This document shows positions 18,141 through 26,817 of a DNA stretch of 64,000 nt, one piece after another (the stretch's first letter is position 1; each line of letters starts with the position of its first letter). The stretch covers positions 3,286,001 to 3,350,000 of the forward strand of contig NZ_CP030053.1 in the NCBI RefSeq assembly GCF_004114955.1. Reading direction: 5' to 3'. Source of the stretch: Bradyrhizobium guangzhouense (GTDB taxonomy: Bacteria > Pseudomonadota > Alphaproteobacteria > Rhizobiales > Xanthobacteraceae). A model generated the notes under the pieces. That model was not told the DNA's origin and did not search any database. It saw only the letters and a program-made list of their open reading frames with translations. Made by a program: the position numbers and the translations under genes.

Positions 18141-18261
18141 CCGCGAAACCTGTCGAGAAAGCGAAAAATACGTATTTCGGCCTGTGGCCGACCTTTGCAA
18201 ATAAATGTCAACAAAGGGTAATGACAATGGGTGAGGAAACAGGCCGCCGGCGAACGCGAGG

Positions 18262-19314
18262 GTGGGACAATTGGCATCCGACGACAGATGGTTGGAGCGG
18301 TTGCAGCTCGAGCTGGCCTGGTTCTCGGGCCAGTCCTTGCTGCGCAGCCGCGGCGCGGGCGCCATCCTGCGTTTCGAGCACGTGCGGCCGCGGCGGAGCG
18401 GCGCGTTCCAGCCGCTGCGCCAACACGAGATCACGCCGCAATTCCTCGATCGCGCCATTCGCACGCTGAAGCGCTGGGACTATGACTTCCTCGGTATGGA
18501 CGAGGTCTGCCGGCGTGCGGTGACGCTGCCGGAGAAGCGGCGCTTCGTGGCACTCACCTTCGACGGCGCCTCGAAGGACTTCATCAGCTTTGCCTATCCG
18601 GTGCTGGCGCGCCACGCCGTGCCGTTCACGCTCTATGTTCCGACCGCCTTTCCCGACGGCGTCGGCGAGGCGTGGTGGCTTGGGCTCGAGCGGGTGATCG
18701 CGCGCGAGAGCCGCGTCAGCTTGATGATGGGCGACAAGGAGCAGCGTTTCACCGTTACGGACAATGCCGAAAAACACGCGCTGTTTTCGCATCTCGAAGG
18801 TTGGCTCCGCTCGCTGCCGCCTGCGGATCTATCGGCCGCGATTGCCGATCTCTGTACACGCTACAGCATCGATCTCCTCGCGCTCTCGCGCGAGGCGTCG
18901 ATGGATTGGGAGGATCTGGCGCGGCTGGCCGCCGATCCGCTGGTCACGATCGGCAGTGCGACCGTGAACTATCCCAACCTCGCCAACATGAAGGATGCGG
19001 CGGCGCTGCGCGAGATGACGATGGGCAAGGCGGTGGCGGAAGCCGCGTTTCGCCGAGAGATCCGCCACCTGGCATATCCGTTCGGCGATCGGTCCTCGTT
19101 CCGGCGCAGCCACGTCGTGATGGCGGAGGAGGCCGGCTTTGCCAGCGCGGTATCGACGATCCCGGGCATCGTGGACGCGGAAGGGCGCACCAATCTGCGC
19201 GCGTTGCCGCGGATTTCATGGGACGGGCGGGTGCGCTCGCTGCGGATGATGCGGGTGCTGGTGTCGGGCGTTGCCTTCGCACCGGTGAAACCGACGGGCA
19301 GCGTTACGAGCTAG
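18262..19314 (+). CDS. NodB-fold polysaccharide deacetylase homologue lacking metal ligands
   Basis: 350 residues. It starts at GTG 18262, or TTG 18271, which is better spaced from the upstream GAGGG. The NodB order is visible: motif 1 at VALTFDG (98-102), motif 2 at TIGSATVNYPNL (229-240), motif 3 at LAYPFGDR (270-277). Active enzymes have TFDDG and H-x3-H; here the second Asp is Gly102 and the two His are Ala233 and Tyr237, so the usual metal triad is gone. It may bind polysaccharide without hydrolysing it. The 3' end overlaps the convergent DUF2842 gene by 11 bases. Confidence 0.85.
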   Translation: MGQLASDDRWLERLQLELAWFSGQSLLRSRGAGAILRFEHVRPRRSGAFQPLRQHEITPQFLDRAIRTLKRWDYDFLGMDEVCRRAVTLPEKRRFVALTFDGASKDFISFAYPVLARHAVPFTLYVPTAFPDGVGEAWWLGLERVIARESRVSLMMGDKEQRFTVTDNAEKHALFSHLEGWLRSLPPADLSAAIADLCTRYSIDLLALSREASMDWEDLARLAADPLVTIGSATVNYPNLANMKDAAALREMTMGKAVAEAAFRREIRHLAYPFGDRSSFRRSHVVMAEEAGFASAVSTIPGIVDAEGRTNLRALPRISWDGRVRSLRMMRVLVSGVAFAPVKPTGSVTS

Positions 19315-19525
19315 ATTTCGCCCGGTCCGGCCGCTGCATCCAGCTCACGATCGGCATGGCCGGCAGCACCCAGCCCATGCCGACCACCACGTAGTAGACC
19401 GCCTGCCGCCAGCCGGACTCGGCGATCCACGGCATCTGCGCCGCCGCCATGCCGAGCAGGGCCCAGACCGTGGCCAGCACCAGGAGCAGAATGGCGCCGA
19501 GGAACTTGCGGGTGCGGATCGTCAT
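19304..19525 (-). CDS. DUF2842-family small membrane protein
   Basis: 73 residues with two hydrophobic segments ([20 protein letters not shown] and [21 protein letters not shown]) separated by a short polar loop, ending in a polar tail. This size and the WVLP-MP-I-WM ending are typical of the alphaproteobacterial DUF2842 family, whose function is unknown. It lies at the inner membrane, is divergent from haem A synthase, and its last codons overlap the NodB-fold gene. Confidence 0.75.
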   Translation of the reverse strand: MTIRTRKFLGAILLLVLATVWALLGMAAAQMPWIAESGWRQAVYYVVVGMGWVLPAMPIVSWMQRPDRAKSSS

Positions 19526-19634
19526 GGCGGGGACTTGCGGCTTTCGCGTAACTTGCGCTGCGGGAGCGGGGGACTATAAGGGGCGCGCAGTCCGGTTCAA
19601 GTCTCTTAGTCACAAGGCTTGGTTTGTCCCTGAA

Positions 19635-20717
19635 ATGACGACGATTTCTGCCTCGAAAAACCCGCATCGTGCCGTGCGCTGGTGGCTGATCTCCGTGGCC
19701 GCCCTGATTGCGCTGATGGTGCTGGTCGGCGGCGCGACGCGACTGACGGAGTCCGGCCTTTCGATCGTCGAGTGGAAGCCGGTCACCGGCAGCCTTCCGC
19801 CGCTGTCGGAGGGACAGTGGACCGACGCCTTCGAGGCCTACAAGAAGATCCCGCAATATCGCGAGCTCAACGCCGGCATGAGCCTGTCCGAGTTCAAGCA
19901 GATCTTCTGGTGGGAGTGGAGCCACCGGCTGCTCGGCCGGTTCATCGGAATCGCTTATCTGTTGCCGTTCCTGTTCTTCCTGTGGCGCGGCGGCCTGTCG
20001 GGAGAGCTGAAGCGGCGGCTGTGGCTGCTGTTCGCGCTCGGCGGCCTCCAGGGCGCCGTCGGCTGGTGGATGGTGGCCTCTGGTCTCTCCGAGCGGGTCG
20101 AGGTGTCGCAATATCGGCTCGCGACGCATCTGGTGCTGGCGCTGCTGATCTTCGCCGGCATCGTCTGGACGGTGCGGCGGCTCGCGGATCGGCCGCAGCT
20201 CGCGGTTCCAGCGCGGCTGCGGTTCACCAGCGCCGCGCTGGTGATCCTGACCTTCATCCAGATCTATTTCGGTGCACTGGTCGCAGGCCTGCGGGCGGGG
20301 CGCGCCTACAACACCTGGCCGCAGATCGACGGTGCATTCATCCCGGCGGCGGAGCGGCTGTGGTTCGAGACGCCGTGGTGGCGCAACATGTTCGACAATG
20401 TGCTGACGGTGCAGTTCGAACACCGCATGACGGCGTATCTGTTGTTCACGCTGGTGGCGCTGCATGCGTTCGATGCGGTGCGCTCACGCGCAGGCTCGGC
20501 GGCGCGCGGTGCGCTCTGGCTGTTTGCGGCGGTCAGCTTGCAGCTCGTGCTCGGCATCCTCACGCTGCTCAATCAGGTGCCGATTGATCTCGCGCTCTCG
20601 CACCAGGCGGTTGCGATCGCCGTGCTGACCTTGGCGGTGATGCAGGCGGAGCGGCTGGCGTCGCGGCAGAGCGCGGACGTGCAGCCGCGCGCGGTCCCGG
20701 TCGGGCAGGCCGGTTGA
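19635..20717 (+). CDS. ctaA: Haem A synthase (COX15/CtaA)
   Basis: 360 residues from ATG 19635. Eight hydrophobic segments and the family motifs are present: [34 protein letters not shown] (a haem-ligand His in the first half), [31 protein letters not shown] and ALSHQ (His residues of the second half). The enzyme oxidises haem O to haem A in the inner membrane, supplying the aa3-type cytochrome oxidase. No cox gene is adjacent; the gene stands alone. Confidence 0.95.
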   Translation: MTTISASKNPHRAVRWWLISVAALIALMVLVGGATRLTESGLSIVEWKPVTGSLPPLSEGQWTDAFEAYKKIPQYRELNAGMSLSEFKQIFWWEWSHRLLGRFIGIAYLLPFLFFLWRGGLSGELKRRLWLLFALGGLQGAVGWWMVASGLSERVEVSQYRLATHLVLALLIFAGIVWTVRRLADRPQLAVPARLRFTSAALVILTFIQIYFGALVAGLRAGRAYNTWPQIDGAFIPAAERLWFETPWWRNMFDNVLTVQFEHRMTAYLLFTLVALHAFDAVRSRAGSAARGALWLFAAVSLQLVLGILTLLNQVPIDLALSHQAVAIAVLTLAVMQAERLASRQSADVQPRAVPVGQAG

Positions 20718-20722
20718 TCAGA

Positions 20723-21058
20723 TCAGCAGTAGCCGTAGATGCCGCACGAATAGGGCAGGCGCCAGAAATACTCGACCTGCTTCCCGCCGTAATACGAGCC
20801 TTGATAGTCATAGTCCCAGGGGCGGCCGTAATAACCCGGCAGCGTGTGCGAGCCCGGCAGCAGCGGGGTGCCCGGCAGGTTGCTGATGTAGCTGCCGATG
20901 CCATCGGCCGGCGAGATCAGCGCGTCTGGATCGGTCTCGACATAGACCTTTGGCGGCGGGGCTGCGGCCCGTCGCTTCGGATGGGCGGGCAAATCGGCGG
21001 CAAGGGCTGCTGAGGCCGTCAGCATTGCCGCAAGGGCAGGCACCATCCAGCGCAGCAT
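20723..21058 (-). CDS. Small exported Pro/Tyr-rich protein
   Basis: 111 residues from ATG 21058, which has GGAG six bases upstream; the frame is open ten codons further. A signal peptide (MLRWMVPALAAMLTASAALA) is followed by a Pro/Lys-rich mature start and a Gly/Tyr-rich C-terminus ending in a Cys-containing segment (SCGIYGYC). Two Cys in the tail could form a disulphide in the periplasm. No domain is recognised. It is convergent with ctaA, five bases apart. Confidence 0.7.
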   Translation of the reverse strand: MLRWMVPALAAMLTASAALAADLPAHPKRRAAAPPPKVYVETDPDALISPADGIGSYISNLPGTPLLPGSHTLPGYYGRPWDYDYQGSYYGGKQVEYFWRLPYSCGIYGYC

Positions 21059-21140
21059 TATCGGCTCCGAATCACAGGGACGATCCAAAAACGATGTATG
21101 CGGCAGACATGGTTAATGACTGTTAACCGCGCTCCGCCGA

Positions 21141-21899
21141 TCAGGCAGGAAACGTCCTGACCGGGGTCACGACCGCGTCGAATTGAATGCTCACCCGGTT
21201 CTTCAGAACGTGCTGGATGACCTCGGTTTCCGACCTCTCGAAAAACTCGTCCCAGTGCGCGGCCTGACCGAACTCTCTCGCGAAATCGATCTCGGCGAAT
21301 TTTCCAAGGAAGAGGGCCGTGACATCAGACTCATGGTTCTTCGCGAGCACGTGCTTGCGTCCCGACTTCCGCATGTACAGGCCGATCATGCGGAGCGCCT
21401 TGTAGACCAGCGTGCTGTCGTGAAAGAGGACGATGGCATCGCTCTTCATTAGGGGCAGCGTCCACAGGAAATCCCTAAAGCAGGCGATATCGGTGTGCTC
21501 GCCATCGATGAAGGCGATCTCGAAACTATCGTCAGCCCCTTGCACCGCATCGACGGAGCCGTCGAACGTCGTGAGCTTGAACGTCGGAACACCACGCGAC
21601 ACCAGATTGTTGATCATCGTCTGGTGCGTAATTCCGGAATAGTCGAATTTAGCTCCCCTCTCATCCGGTTGTTGCCGGCCGCGTTCGTCGATCGACAGGA
21701 CCGTTTTGCAGGCAGGGTCCAGCAAAAATGGCGTGAGGCTGCCTCCGAGATAGGAGCCGATCTCAACGTAGGAGAATGATCCCAGGACACGCTTGGCGAG
21801 CGCAATGGTCTGCAACAAGAACCGTTTGTCGTGAGCGCTGGTCTGGGAGGGGATTGGAAAAAGCGTTCCGATATCCGGTACGGCGATATTCATGGCCAT
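21141..21899 (-). CDS. Class I SAM-dependent methyltransferase (Methyltransf_24-like)
   Basis: 252 residues. The cofactor-binding motif is VEIGSYLGGSLTPFLL (residues about 44-59), followed by TVLSIDERG, and an acidic FIDGEHTDIACFRDFLWTLPLMKSDAIVLFHD segment as in Methyltransf_24 and cephalosporin-hydroxylase-like proteins. Such proteins often modify sugars or small molecules. By eye its base composition is lower in GC than its neighbours, a weak hint of transfer. It stands between a small exported protein and metY, neither obviously related. Confidence 0.75.
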   Translation of the reverse strand: MAMNIAVPDIGTLFPIPSQTSAHDKRFLLQTIALAKRVLGSFSYVEIGSYLGGSLTPFLLDPACKTVLSIDERGRQQPDERGAKFDYSGITHQTMINNLVSRGVPTFKLTTFDGSVDAVQGADDSFEIAFIDGEHTDIACFRDFLWTLPLMKSDAIVLFHDSTLVYKALRMIGLYMRKSGRKHVLAKNHESDVTALFLGKFAEIDFAREFGQAAHWDEFFERSETEVIQHVLKNRVSIQFDAVVTPVRTFPA

Positions 21900-22031
21900 C
21901 CTTATGCAGTCGCGATCGTTGCGCCCGGTTGTGTCGTGGGAGCGTTGGGCGACCGTAACGACGGAAGCTGGCGCGGAGCCTTCGGCAGGGCTCAGGGCCA
22001 GGTCCCGTTGCGGATGGACGATGGTGGAACT

Positions 22032-23312
22032 CTACGCGCTCAGCGCCTGCTCCAGGTCGGCGATCAGGTCTTCCTTGTCCTCGATGCCGATCGAGAGCCT
22101 GACGACATCTGGGCCGGCGCCGGATTTGACCTTGGCGGCGTCGTCGAGTTGGCTGTGGGTGGTCGAGGCCGGATGGATGACCAGCGAGCGGGTGTCGCCG
22201 ACATTGGCGAGGTGCGAGAACAGCTGCAGTTTCGACACCAAATTGACGCCGGCGTCGTAACCGCCCTTGAGGCTGAAGGTGAACACCGCACCTGCGCCCT
22301 TCGGCGCATATTTGCGCGCGAGCTGGTTGTACTTGTCGCTGGCCAGGCCCGCATAGCTCACCGAGGCCACCGCCGGATGACTAGCGAGGAATTCGGCAAC
22401 CGCCTTGGCGTTGTCGCAGTGCTTCTGCATGCGCAGCGGCAGCGTCTCGATGCCGGTCAGGATCATGAAAGCGTTGAACGGCGACAGCGCCGGGCCAAGG
22501 TCGCGTAAGCCCAGCACGCGGCAGGCGATCGCGAAGGCGAAATTGCCAAACGTCTCTTGCAGGCGGATGCCGTGATATTCGGGCCGCGGCTCCGACAGCA
22601 TCGGGTATTTGCCACCGGTGGACCAATCGAAGGTGCCGGCATCGACGATGATGCCGCCGAGCGAATTGCCATGACCGCCCAGAAATTTGGTCAACGAGTG
22701 CACGACGATGTCGGCGCCATGATCTATCGGGCGGATCAGATAGGGCGAGGCCAGAGTGTTGTCGACGATCAGCGGCACGCCAGCCTTGCGTGCCACCGAT
22801 GAGATCGCCTCGATGTCGGTGATGCTGCCAGCGGGATTGGCGATGGACTCGATGAAGATCGCTTTCGTGCGTGGCGTTACCGCGCGCTCGAAGCTCGCGA
22901 TGTCGTCGGGGTCGGCCCACACCACGTTCCAGCCGAAGCTCTTGAACGCATGCGTGAACTGGTTGATCGAGCCGCCATAGAGTTTTCGCGCGGCGATGAA
23001 TTCGTCGCCGGGCTGAAGCAATTGCTGCAACACCACGACCTGCGCGGCGTGGCCCGAGGCGACCGCAAGCGCAGCGGTGCCGCCCTCGAGCGCGGCAACG
23101 CGCTCCTCGAGCACCGCGTTGGTCGGGTTGCCGATGCGGGTATAGATGTTGCCGAACGCCTGCAGGCCGAACAGTGAGGCGGCGTGGTCGGCGTCGTTAA
23201 AGACGAAGGACGTCGTTTGATAGATCGGCGTCGCGCGCGCACCGGTGGTCGGATCGGGCTGTGCACCGGCATGCACGGCGAGGGTCGAAAATCCCGGAAG
23301 GCGATCGCTCAT
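22032..23312 (-). CDS. metY: O-acetylhomoserine sulfhydrylase (MetY-type Cys/Met metabolism PLP enzyme)
   Basis: 426 residues. The Cys/Met metabolism PLP fold is evident: LAVHAGAQPDPTTGARATPIYQTTSFVF, YTRIGNPT, the cofactor-contacting VASGHAA and the Schiff-base Lys209 in VVHSLTKFLGGHGNSLGG. The longer form of about 425 residues with GHGNSLGG favours O-acetylhomoserine aminocarboxypropyltransferase (MetY) over cystathionine gamma-synthase. It makes homocysteine from O-acetylhomoserine and sulfide. The upstream gap of 137 bases was checked for a SAM-II riboswitch and none was recognised. Confidence 0.88.
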   Translation of the reverse strand: MSDRLPGFSTLAVHAGAQPDPTTGARATPIYQTTSFVFNDADHAASLFGLQAFGNIYTRIGNPTNAVLEERVAALEGGTAALAVASGHAAQVVVLQQLLQPGDEFIAARKLYGGSINQFTHAFKSFGWNVVWADPDDIASFERAVTPRTKAIFIESIANPAGSITDIEAISSVARKAGVPLIVDNTLASPYLIRPIDHGADIVVHSLTKFLGGHGNSLGGIIVDAGTFDWSTGGKYPMLSEPRPEYHGIRLQETFGNFAFAIACRVLGLRDLGPALSPFNAFMILTGIETLPLRMQKHCDNAKAVAEFLASHPAVASVSYAGLASDKYNQLARKYAPKGAGAVFTFSLKGGYDAGVNLVSKLQLFSHLANVGDTRSLVIHPASTTHSQLDDAAKVKSGAGPDVVRLSIGIEDKEDLIADLEQALSA

Positions 23313-23449
23313 TGAGGCGTCCTATTCTCGTGGTCTGAAATCGCGCGGCATGCTGATCGGCGCCGTGCCCGGCGTCAAGCCGCAGCTTCACATCGCAACG
23401 ATCGTGCTACCCATTGACGCATTCGCGAAACGAATCGTTCGCAATTGCG

Positions 23450-24034
23450 TCAGCTTTGCTCGCTCTTGTTTTTGGCGGCGCGATCGGAGGCTGCAGTGTC
23501 GCCACCGCCGACGCTCATTCGATTGAGGGACAGGCGCATGCCCTGCGTCGGCGCCGGCGGGCGCTTGGAGGAGAGCGTGCGCGAATTGACGCCCATCCAG
23601 GAGATCTCCGACGACAGCCGGCCATATTCGATCTTGGGGCAGCGGTTCATCACGACCTTGATACCCGCGGCCTCAGCCCTTTCCGCCGCTGCATCGTCAC
23701 GCGCGCCGAGCTGCATCCAGATCACCTTCGGCAGAGGATCGAGCGCAAGCGCTTCCTCGACCACGGGCATGATGTGGCTGGAGTTACGGAAAATGTCGAT
23801 CATGTCGACGGGGCGGCCGATGTCGCGAAGCGATGCGACGAAGGGCTTTCCGAGCAGGTCCTTGCCAACATGCCCGGGATTGACCGGGATCATGTCGTAG
23901 CCGCGCTGCGCCAGATATTTGAACGCAAAGTAGCTCGGCCGCACATTGACCGGCGAGGCGCCGACCATCGCGATCGACTTCACGCCGTTGAGGATGCTGC
24001 GGATGTAATTGTCGGGATAGGCGTCGTGGTTCAT
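23450..24034 (-). CDS. CoA-binding domain protein (YccU-like)
   Basis: 194 residues from ATG 24034, preceded by AAGGA; the longer frame upstream runs into a palindromic repeat and is rejected. The CoA_binding_2 Rossmann fold is visible: IAMVGASPVNVRPSYFAFKYLAQRGYDMIPVNP, VDMIDIFRNSSHIMPVVEEAL, VIWMQLGARDD, IKVVMNRCPKIEYGRL. Such proteins bind CoA or acyl-CoA, usually without known catalysis. It is downstream of an enoyl-CoA hydratase on the same strand, so a shared acyl-CoA role is plausible. The last 40 residues are a polar tail. Confidence 0.85.
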   Translation of the reverse strand: MNHDAYPDNYIRSILNGVKSIAMVGASPVNVRPSYFAFKYLAQRGYDMIPVNPGHVGKDLLGKPFVASLRDIGRPVDMIDIFRNSSHIMPVVEEALALDPLPKVIWMQLGARDDAAAERAEAAGIKVVMNRCPKIEYGRLSSEISWMGVNSRTLSSKRPPAPTQGMRLSLNRMSVGGGDTAASDRAAKNKSEQS

Positions 24035-24048
24035 GTGATCCTTCATCT

Positions 24049-24128
24049 GTCGTTCCGGGGCGGCTCGAAGAGCCGAACCCGGAACCTCGACATTCCAGGT
24101 TCGATGCTGCGCATCGCCCCGGAATGAC
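24049..24128. repeat. Palindromic dispersed repeat (copy 3)
   Basis: Outer arms GTCGTTCCGGGGCG (24049-24062) and CGCCCCGGAATGAC (24115-24128) are inverted copies with one mismatch and enclose two further small hairpins. It occupies the gap between the enoyl-CoA hydratase and the CoA-binding gene. Confidence 0.85.
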
Positions 24129-24140
24129 GGTGAAATGTCG

Positions 24141-24965
24141 CTACTCATCCCGCCATGTCGGCGTGCGCTTCTCGATGAAGGCGCCGATGCCTTCTTCGGC
24201 GTCGCGGGCCATCATGTTCTCGGTCATCACCTCTGCCGCATAGCGATAGGCATCCGCAAGGCTCATCTCGGCTTGCCGGTAGAACGCCTCCTTGCCGAGC
24301 TTGACGGTGTAGGCGGATTTCAGCGCGACCTGTTGCGCCAGCGCGATCGCGGCCTCGCGCTCGGCGCCGGCGGCGACCACGCGATTGACGAGGCCGATCT
24401 CTCTCGCGCGCGCGGCCGGGACCGGTTCACCGGTCAGCAGCATCTCCATCGCCTGCTTGCGCGGCACGTTGCGCGACAGCGCCACCATCGGCGTCGAGCA
24501 GAACAGGCCGATGTCGACGCCGGGCGTGGCGAAACTCGCCGCGTCCGATGCGACAGCGAGATCGCAGCTCGCGACGAGCTGGCAGCCGGCCGCGGTCGCG
24601 ATGCCCTGGACGGCCGCGACCACGGGCTTGGGCAGACTTACGATCGCCTGCATCATCGCGCTGCAGGCATTCATGGTCTCGGCAAAGAAGGCGCGGCCAC
24701 GATCGGGATCAGTGCGGCGCGCGGTCAGTTCTTTCATGTCGTGACCGGCGGAGAAGGCGGGGCCGTTGGCTGCCAGCACGACGCCGCGGACGGCCTTGTC
24801 GCCGCCGATGTCATCAAGCTCTGCGTGCAAACTCGCGATCATCGCTGTCGAGAGGCTGTTGCGCGCGGCCGGCCGGTTCAGGGTCAGCACGGCAATGGGC
24901 CCGATCATTTCGCGCAGCAGAATTCGCTGGAGTGGCGAGGGGGCGCGGGCGGCCTGGGGGGACAT
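24141..24965 (-). CDS. Enoyl-CoA hydratase/isomerase family protein
   Basis: 274 residues from ATG 24965; the frame is open 21 codons further upstream but has no better Shine-Dalgarno. The crotonase motifs are clear: IAVLTLNRPAARNSLS, the oxyanion region FSAGHDMKEL, and AAVQGIATAAGCQLVASCDLAVAS (G-x2-A-GG-like). At the usual position of the first catalytic Glu, the sequence reads FATPGVDIGLFCST. The Asp/Gly there differs from classical hydratases and fits an isomerase or other crotonase reaction. It acts on acyl-CoA in the cytoplasm; the specific substrate is unknown. Confidence 0.85.
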   Translation of the reverse strand: MSPQAARAPSPLQRILLREMIGPIAVLTLNRPAARNSLSTAMIASLHAELDDIGGDKAVRGVVLAANGPAFSAGHDMKELTARRTDPDRGRAFFAETMNACSAMMQAIVSLPKPVVAAVQGIATAAGCQLVASCDLAVASDAASFATPGVDIGLFCSTPMVALSRNVPRKQAMEMLLTGEPVPAARAREIGLVNRVVAAGAEREAAIALAQQVALKSAYTVKLGKEAFYRQAEMSLADAYRYAAEVMTENMMARDAEEGIGAFIEKRTPTWRDE

Positions 24966-25051
24966 TGCGGCGTTTCCGATTGGATTATTACGGTTGGATG
25001 ATGCAGATAACCTAATGTAGCAGGCCACGTGAAGCGAGGGTGGGGAACAGC

Positions 25052-25480
25052 ATGACGGTAGCGAAAATGAGCGTGGCGGAGCTCGAGCAGTTTCTCCGCG
25101 ACGAATTCCCCCAGGCCTTCAGCGGCGACGACATCACGATCGAGAGCGCGGACGGCCAGACCTGCCTGCTGCGCCAGCGCTACGGCGAGAAGATGCTGCG
25201 GCCTGGTGGAACCGTATCAGGCCCGACGCTGATGGCGCTGGCCGATTTCGCCATGTACGTGGTGCTGCTTTCCGCGATCGGACCGATCGGGCTCGCGGTG
25301 ACCACCAATCTCAACATCAATTTTCTCCGCAAGGGCCAGCCAGGACAGGACGTGCTGGCGGAGGCACGGCTGCTCAAGCTCGGCAAGCGCCTGGCGGTCG
25401 GGGAGGTGAAGCTGTTGTCGGGGACGTCGCCCGATCCGATCGCCCATGTCACCTCCACCTATTCCATTCCAAATATTTGA
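25052..25480 (+). CDS. PaaI-like hotdog thioesterase
   Basis: 142 residues from ATG 25052 with GAGGGTGGGG upstream; a GTG four codons earlier is possible. The hotdog fold shows in LLRQRYGEKMLRPGGTVSGPTLMALADFAMYVVLLSAIG, with the Gly-rich turn and the aspartate typical of the PaaI/4HBT family, followed by TTNLNINFLRKGQPGQDVLAEARLLKLGKRLAVGEVKL. These enzymes hydrolyse acyl-CoA thioesters. It is divergent from the enoyl-CoA hydratase, giving a small acyl-CoA neighbourhood. Confidence 0.85.
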   Translation: MTVAKMSVAELEQFLRDEFPQAFSGDDITIESADGQTCLLRQRYGEKMLRPGGTVSGPTLMALADFAMYVVLLSAIGPIGLAVTTNLNINFLRKGQPGQDVLAEARLLKLGKRLAVGEVKLLSGTSPDPIAHVTSTYSIPNI

Positions 25481-25638
25481 GCTTTTTGCAGGTAATATCG
25501 CACCATAATTTTAAGTTATTGATTTTACTTACGTAATATACATCTTTGGGCATTGACCATCGCGCGCCTCTTCTCTAGAAACCCACGCAGTCCGGTGCGG
25601 TGTTCGCGCCGCTATTCCCCGTCCACGGAAACTCTGAC
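25481..25638 (+). promoter_or_regulatory. AT-rich upstream region of rplM-rpsI
   Basis: The stretch 25485-25560 is strikingly AT-rich (for instance around 25506-25547) in a GC-rich genome and lies just upstream of the ribosomal protein operon. This is the likely promoter region; no exact -35/-10 is claimed. Confidence 0.45.
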
Positions 25639-26103
25639 ATGAAAACCTTTTCGGCAAAGCCGGCCGAGGTGACGAAGAAGTGGGTGCTGATCGACGCCAA
25701 GGGTCTGGTCGTCGGCCGTCTCGCCACCATCGTCGCCATGCGTCTGCGCGGCAAGCACCTCCCGACCTACACCCCGCACGTTGATTGCGGCGACAACGTC
25801 ATCATCATCAATGCCCAGCATGCGGTCCTCACCGGCCGCAAGCGCGAGCAGAAGACCTATTACAAGCACACCGGCTATGTCGGCCACGTCAAGGAGCGCA
25901 CCGCGCGCCAGATCCTTGAAGGCAAGCATCCCGAGCGCGTGCTCGAGAAGGCCGTCGAGCGCATGATCCCGCGTGGTCCGCTCGGTCGCGTCCAGATGGG
26001 CAACCTCCGCGTCTATGGCGGTGCCGATCATCCGCACGAGGCCCAGACGCCCGAGAAGCTGGACATCGCCAAGTTGAACCGCAAGAACACGAGGGCCGCA
26101 TAA
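25639..26103 (+). CDS. rplM: 50S ribosomal protein L13
   Basis: 154 residues from ATG 25639; a longer frame upstream is not conserved-looking. L13 landmarks are all present: [44 protein letters not shown], the [18 protein letters not shown] motif, and [28 protein letters not shown] near the end. It binds 23S rRNA early in large-subunit assembly. rpsI follows two bases after the stop, the usual conserved operon. Confidence 0.98.
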   Translation: MKTFSAKPAEVTKKWVLIDAKGLVVGRLATIVAMRLRGKHLPTYTPHVDCGDNVIIINAQHAVLTGRKREQKTYYKHTGYVGHVKERTARQILEGKHPERVLEKAVERMIPRGPLGRVQMGNLRVYGGADHPHEAQTPEKLDIAKLNRKNTRAA

Positions 26104-26105
26104 TC

Positions 26106-26588
26106 ATGGCCGAATCCATTCAGTCGCTCGACCAGCTTTCGCAGCTCAAGACCGCCGCCGTGGCGTCGGATGCGCCCAAGCACGAGAAGAAGGTCGACAA
26201 GTTCAACCGCGCCTACGCCACCGGCAAGCGCAAGGACGCGGTCGCCCGCGTCTGGATCAAGCCGGGCGCCGGCAAGGTCACCGTCAACTCGCGCGAGGTC
26301 GAGGTCTATTTCGCCCGACCCGTGCTGCGCATGATGATCGAGCAGCCGTTCTCCGTGGCCCAGCGTTCGGGCCAGTACGACGTGATCTGCACGGTCGCCG
26401 GCGGCGGTCTGTCCGGCCAGGCGGGCGCTGTGCGTCACGGCATCTCCAAGGCTCTGACCTATTTCGAGCCCGAGCTGCGCAGCGTGCTCAAGAAGGGCGG
26501 CTTCCTCACCCGCGACTCGCGCGTGGTCGAGCGTAAGAAGTACGGCAAGGCCAAGGCCCGCCGGTCCTTCCAGTTCTCGAAGCGTTAA
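26106..26588 (+). CDS. rpsI: 30S ribosomal protein S9
   Basis: 160 residues, with an N-terminal extension of about 35 residues typical of alphaproteobacteria. The core begins [18 protein letters not shown] and contains [34 protein letters not shown] and the C-terminal basic tail ending in [17 protein letters not shown], which reaches the P-site tRNA. It is cotranscribed with rplM and ended by a strong terminator. Confidence 0.98.
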   Translation: MAESIQSLDQLSQLKTAAVASDAPKHEKKVDKFNRAYATGKRKDAVARVWIKPGAGKVTVNSREVEVYFARPVLRMMIEQPFSVAQRSGQYDVICTVAGGGLSGQAGAVRHGISKALTYFEPELRSVLKKGGFLTRDSRVVERKKYGKAKARRSFQFSKR

Positions 26589-26632
26589 TCGCTTCGGTTA
26601 CATTCGCCGCGAAAGCGGCTTCAATGAGAAGC

Positions 26633-26661
26633 AAAAAGGCGCTGATTTCAGCGCCTTTTTT
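26633..26661 (+). terminator. Rho-independent terminator of rplM-rpsI
   Basis: A stem built of AAAAAGGCGCTGA (26633-26645) and its complement (26648-26660) ends in T residues. It lies 44 bases after rpsI. Confidence 0.92.
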
Positions 26662-26817
26662 GTTGTTCGTTTGTACGCAAATTGAGCGCGTGTTTCCCGA
26701 AAACTTGGGCCTGCGTGAAAACCTGAATGGAACTCGCGGGACCTAGCGTCGCAGCTGGAAGGGCGCGCAAGTCGGCTGGGCCGATCGCGTAACTGCTATG
26801 TTTAGAAGGGGGCCGAC

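Noticed and set aside
23313..23449. SAM-II riboswitch before metY
   Set aside because: A GATGTGA-like stretch is present, but the conserved GCTAAA segment and the pseudoknot arrangement were not found.
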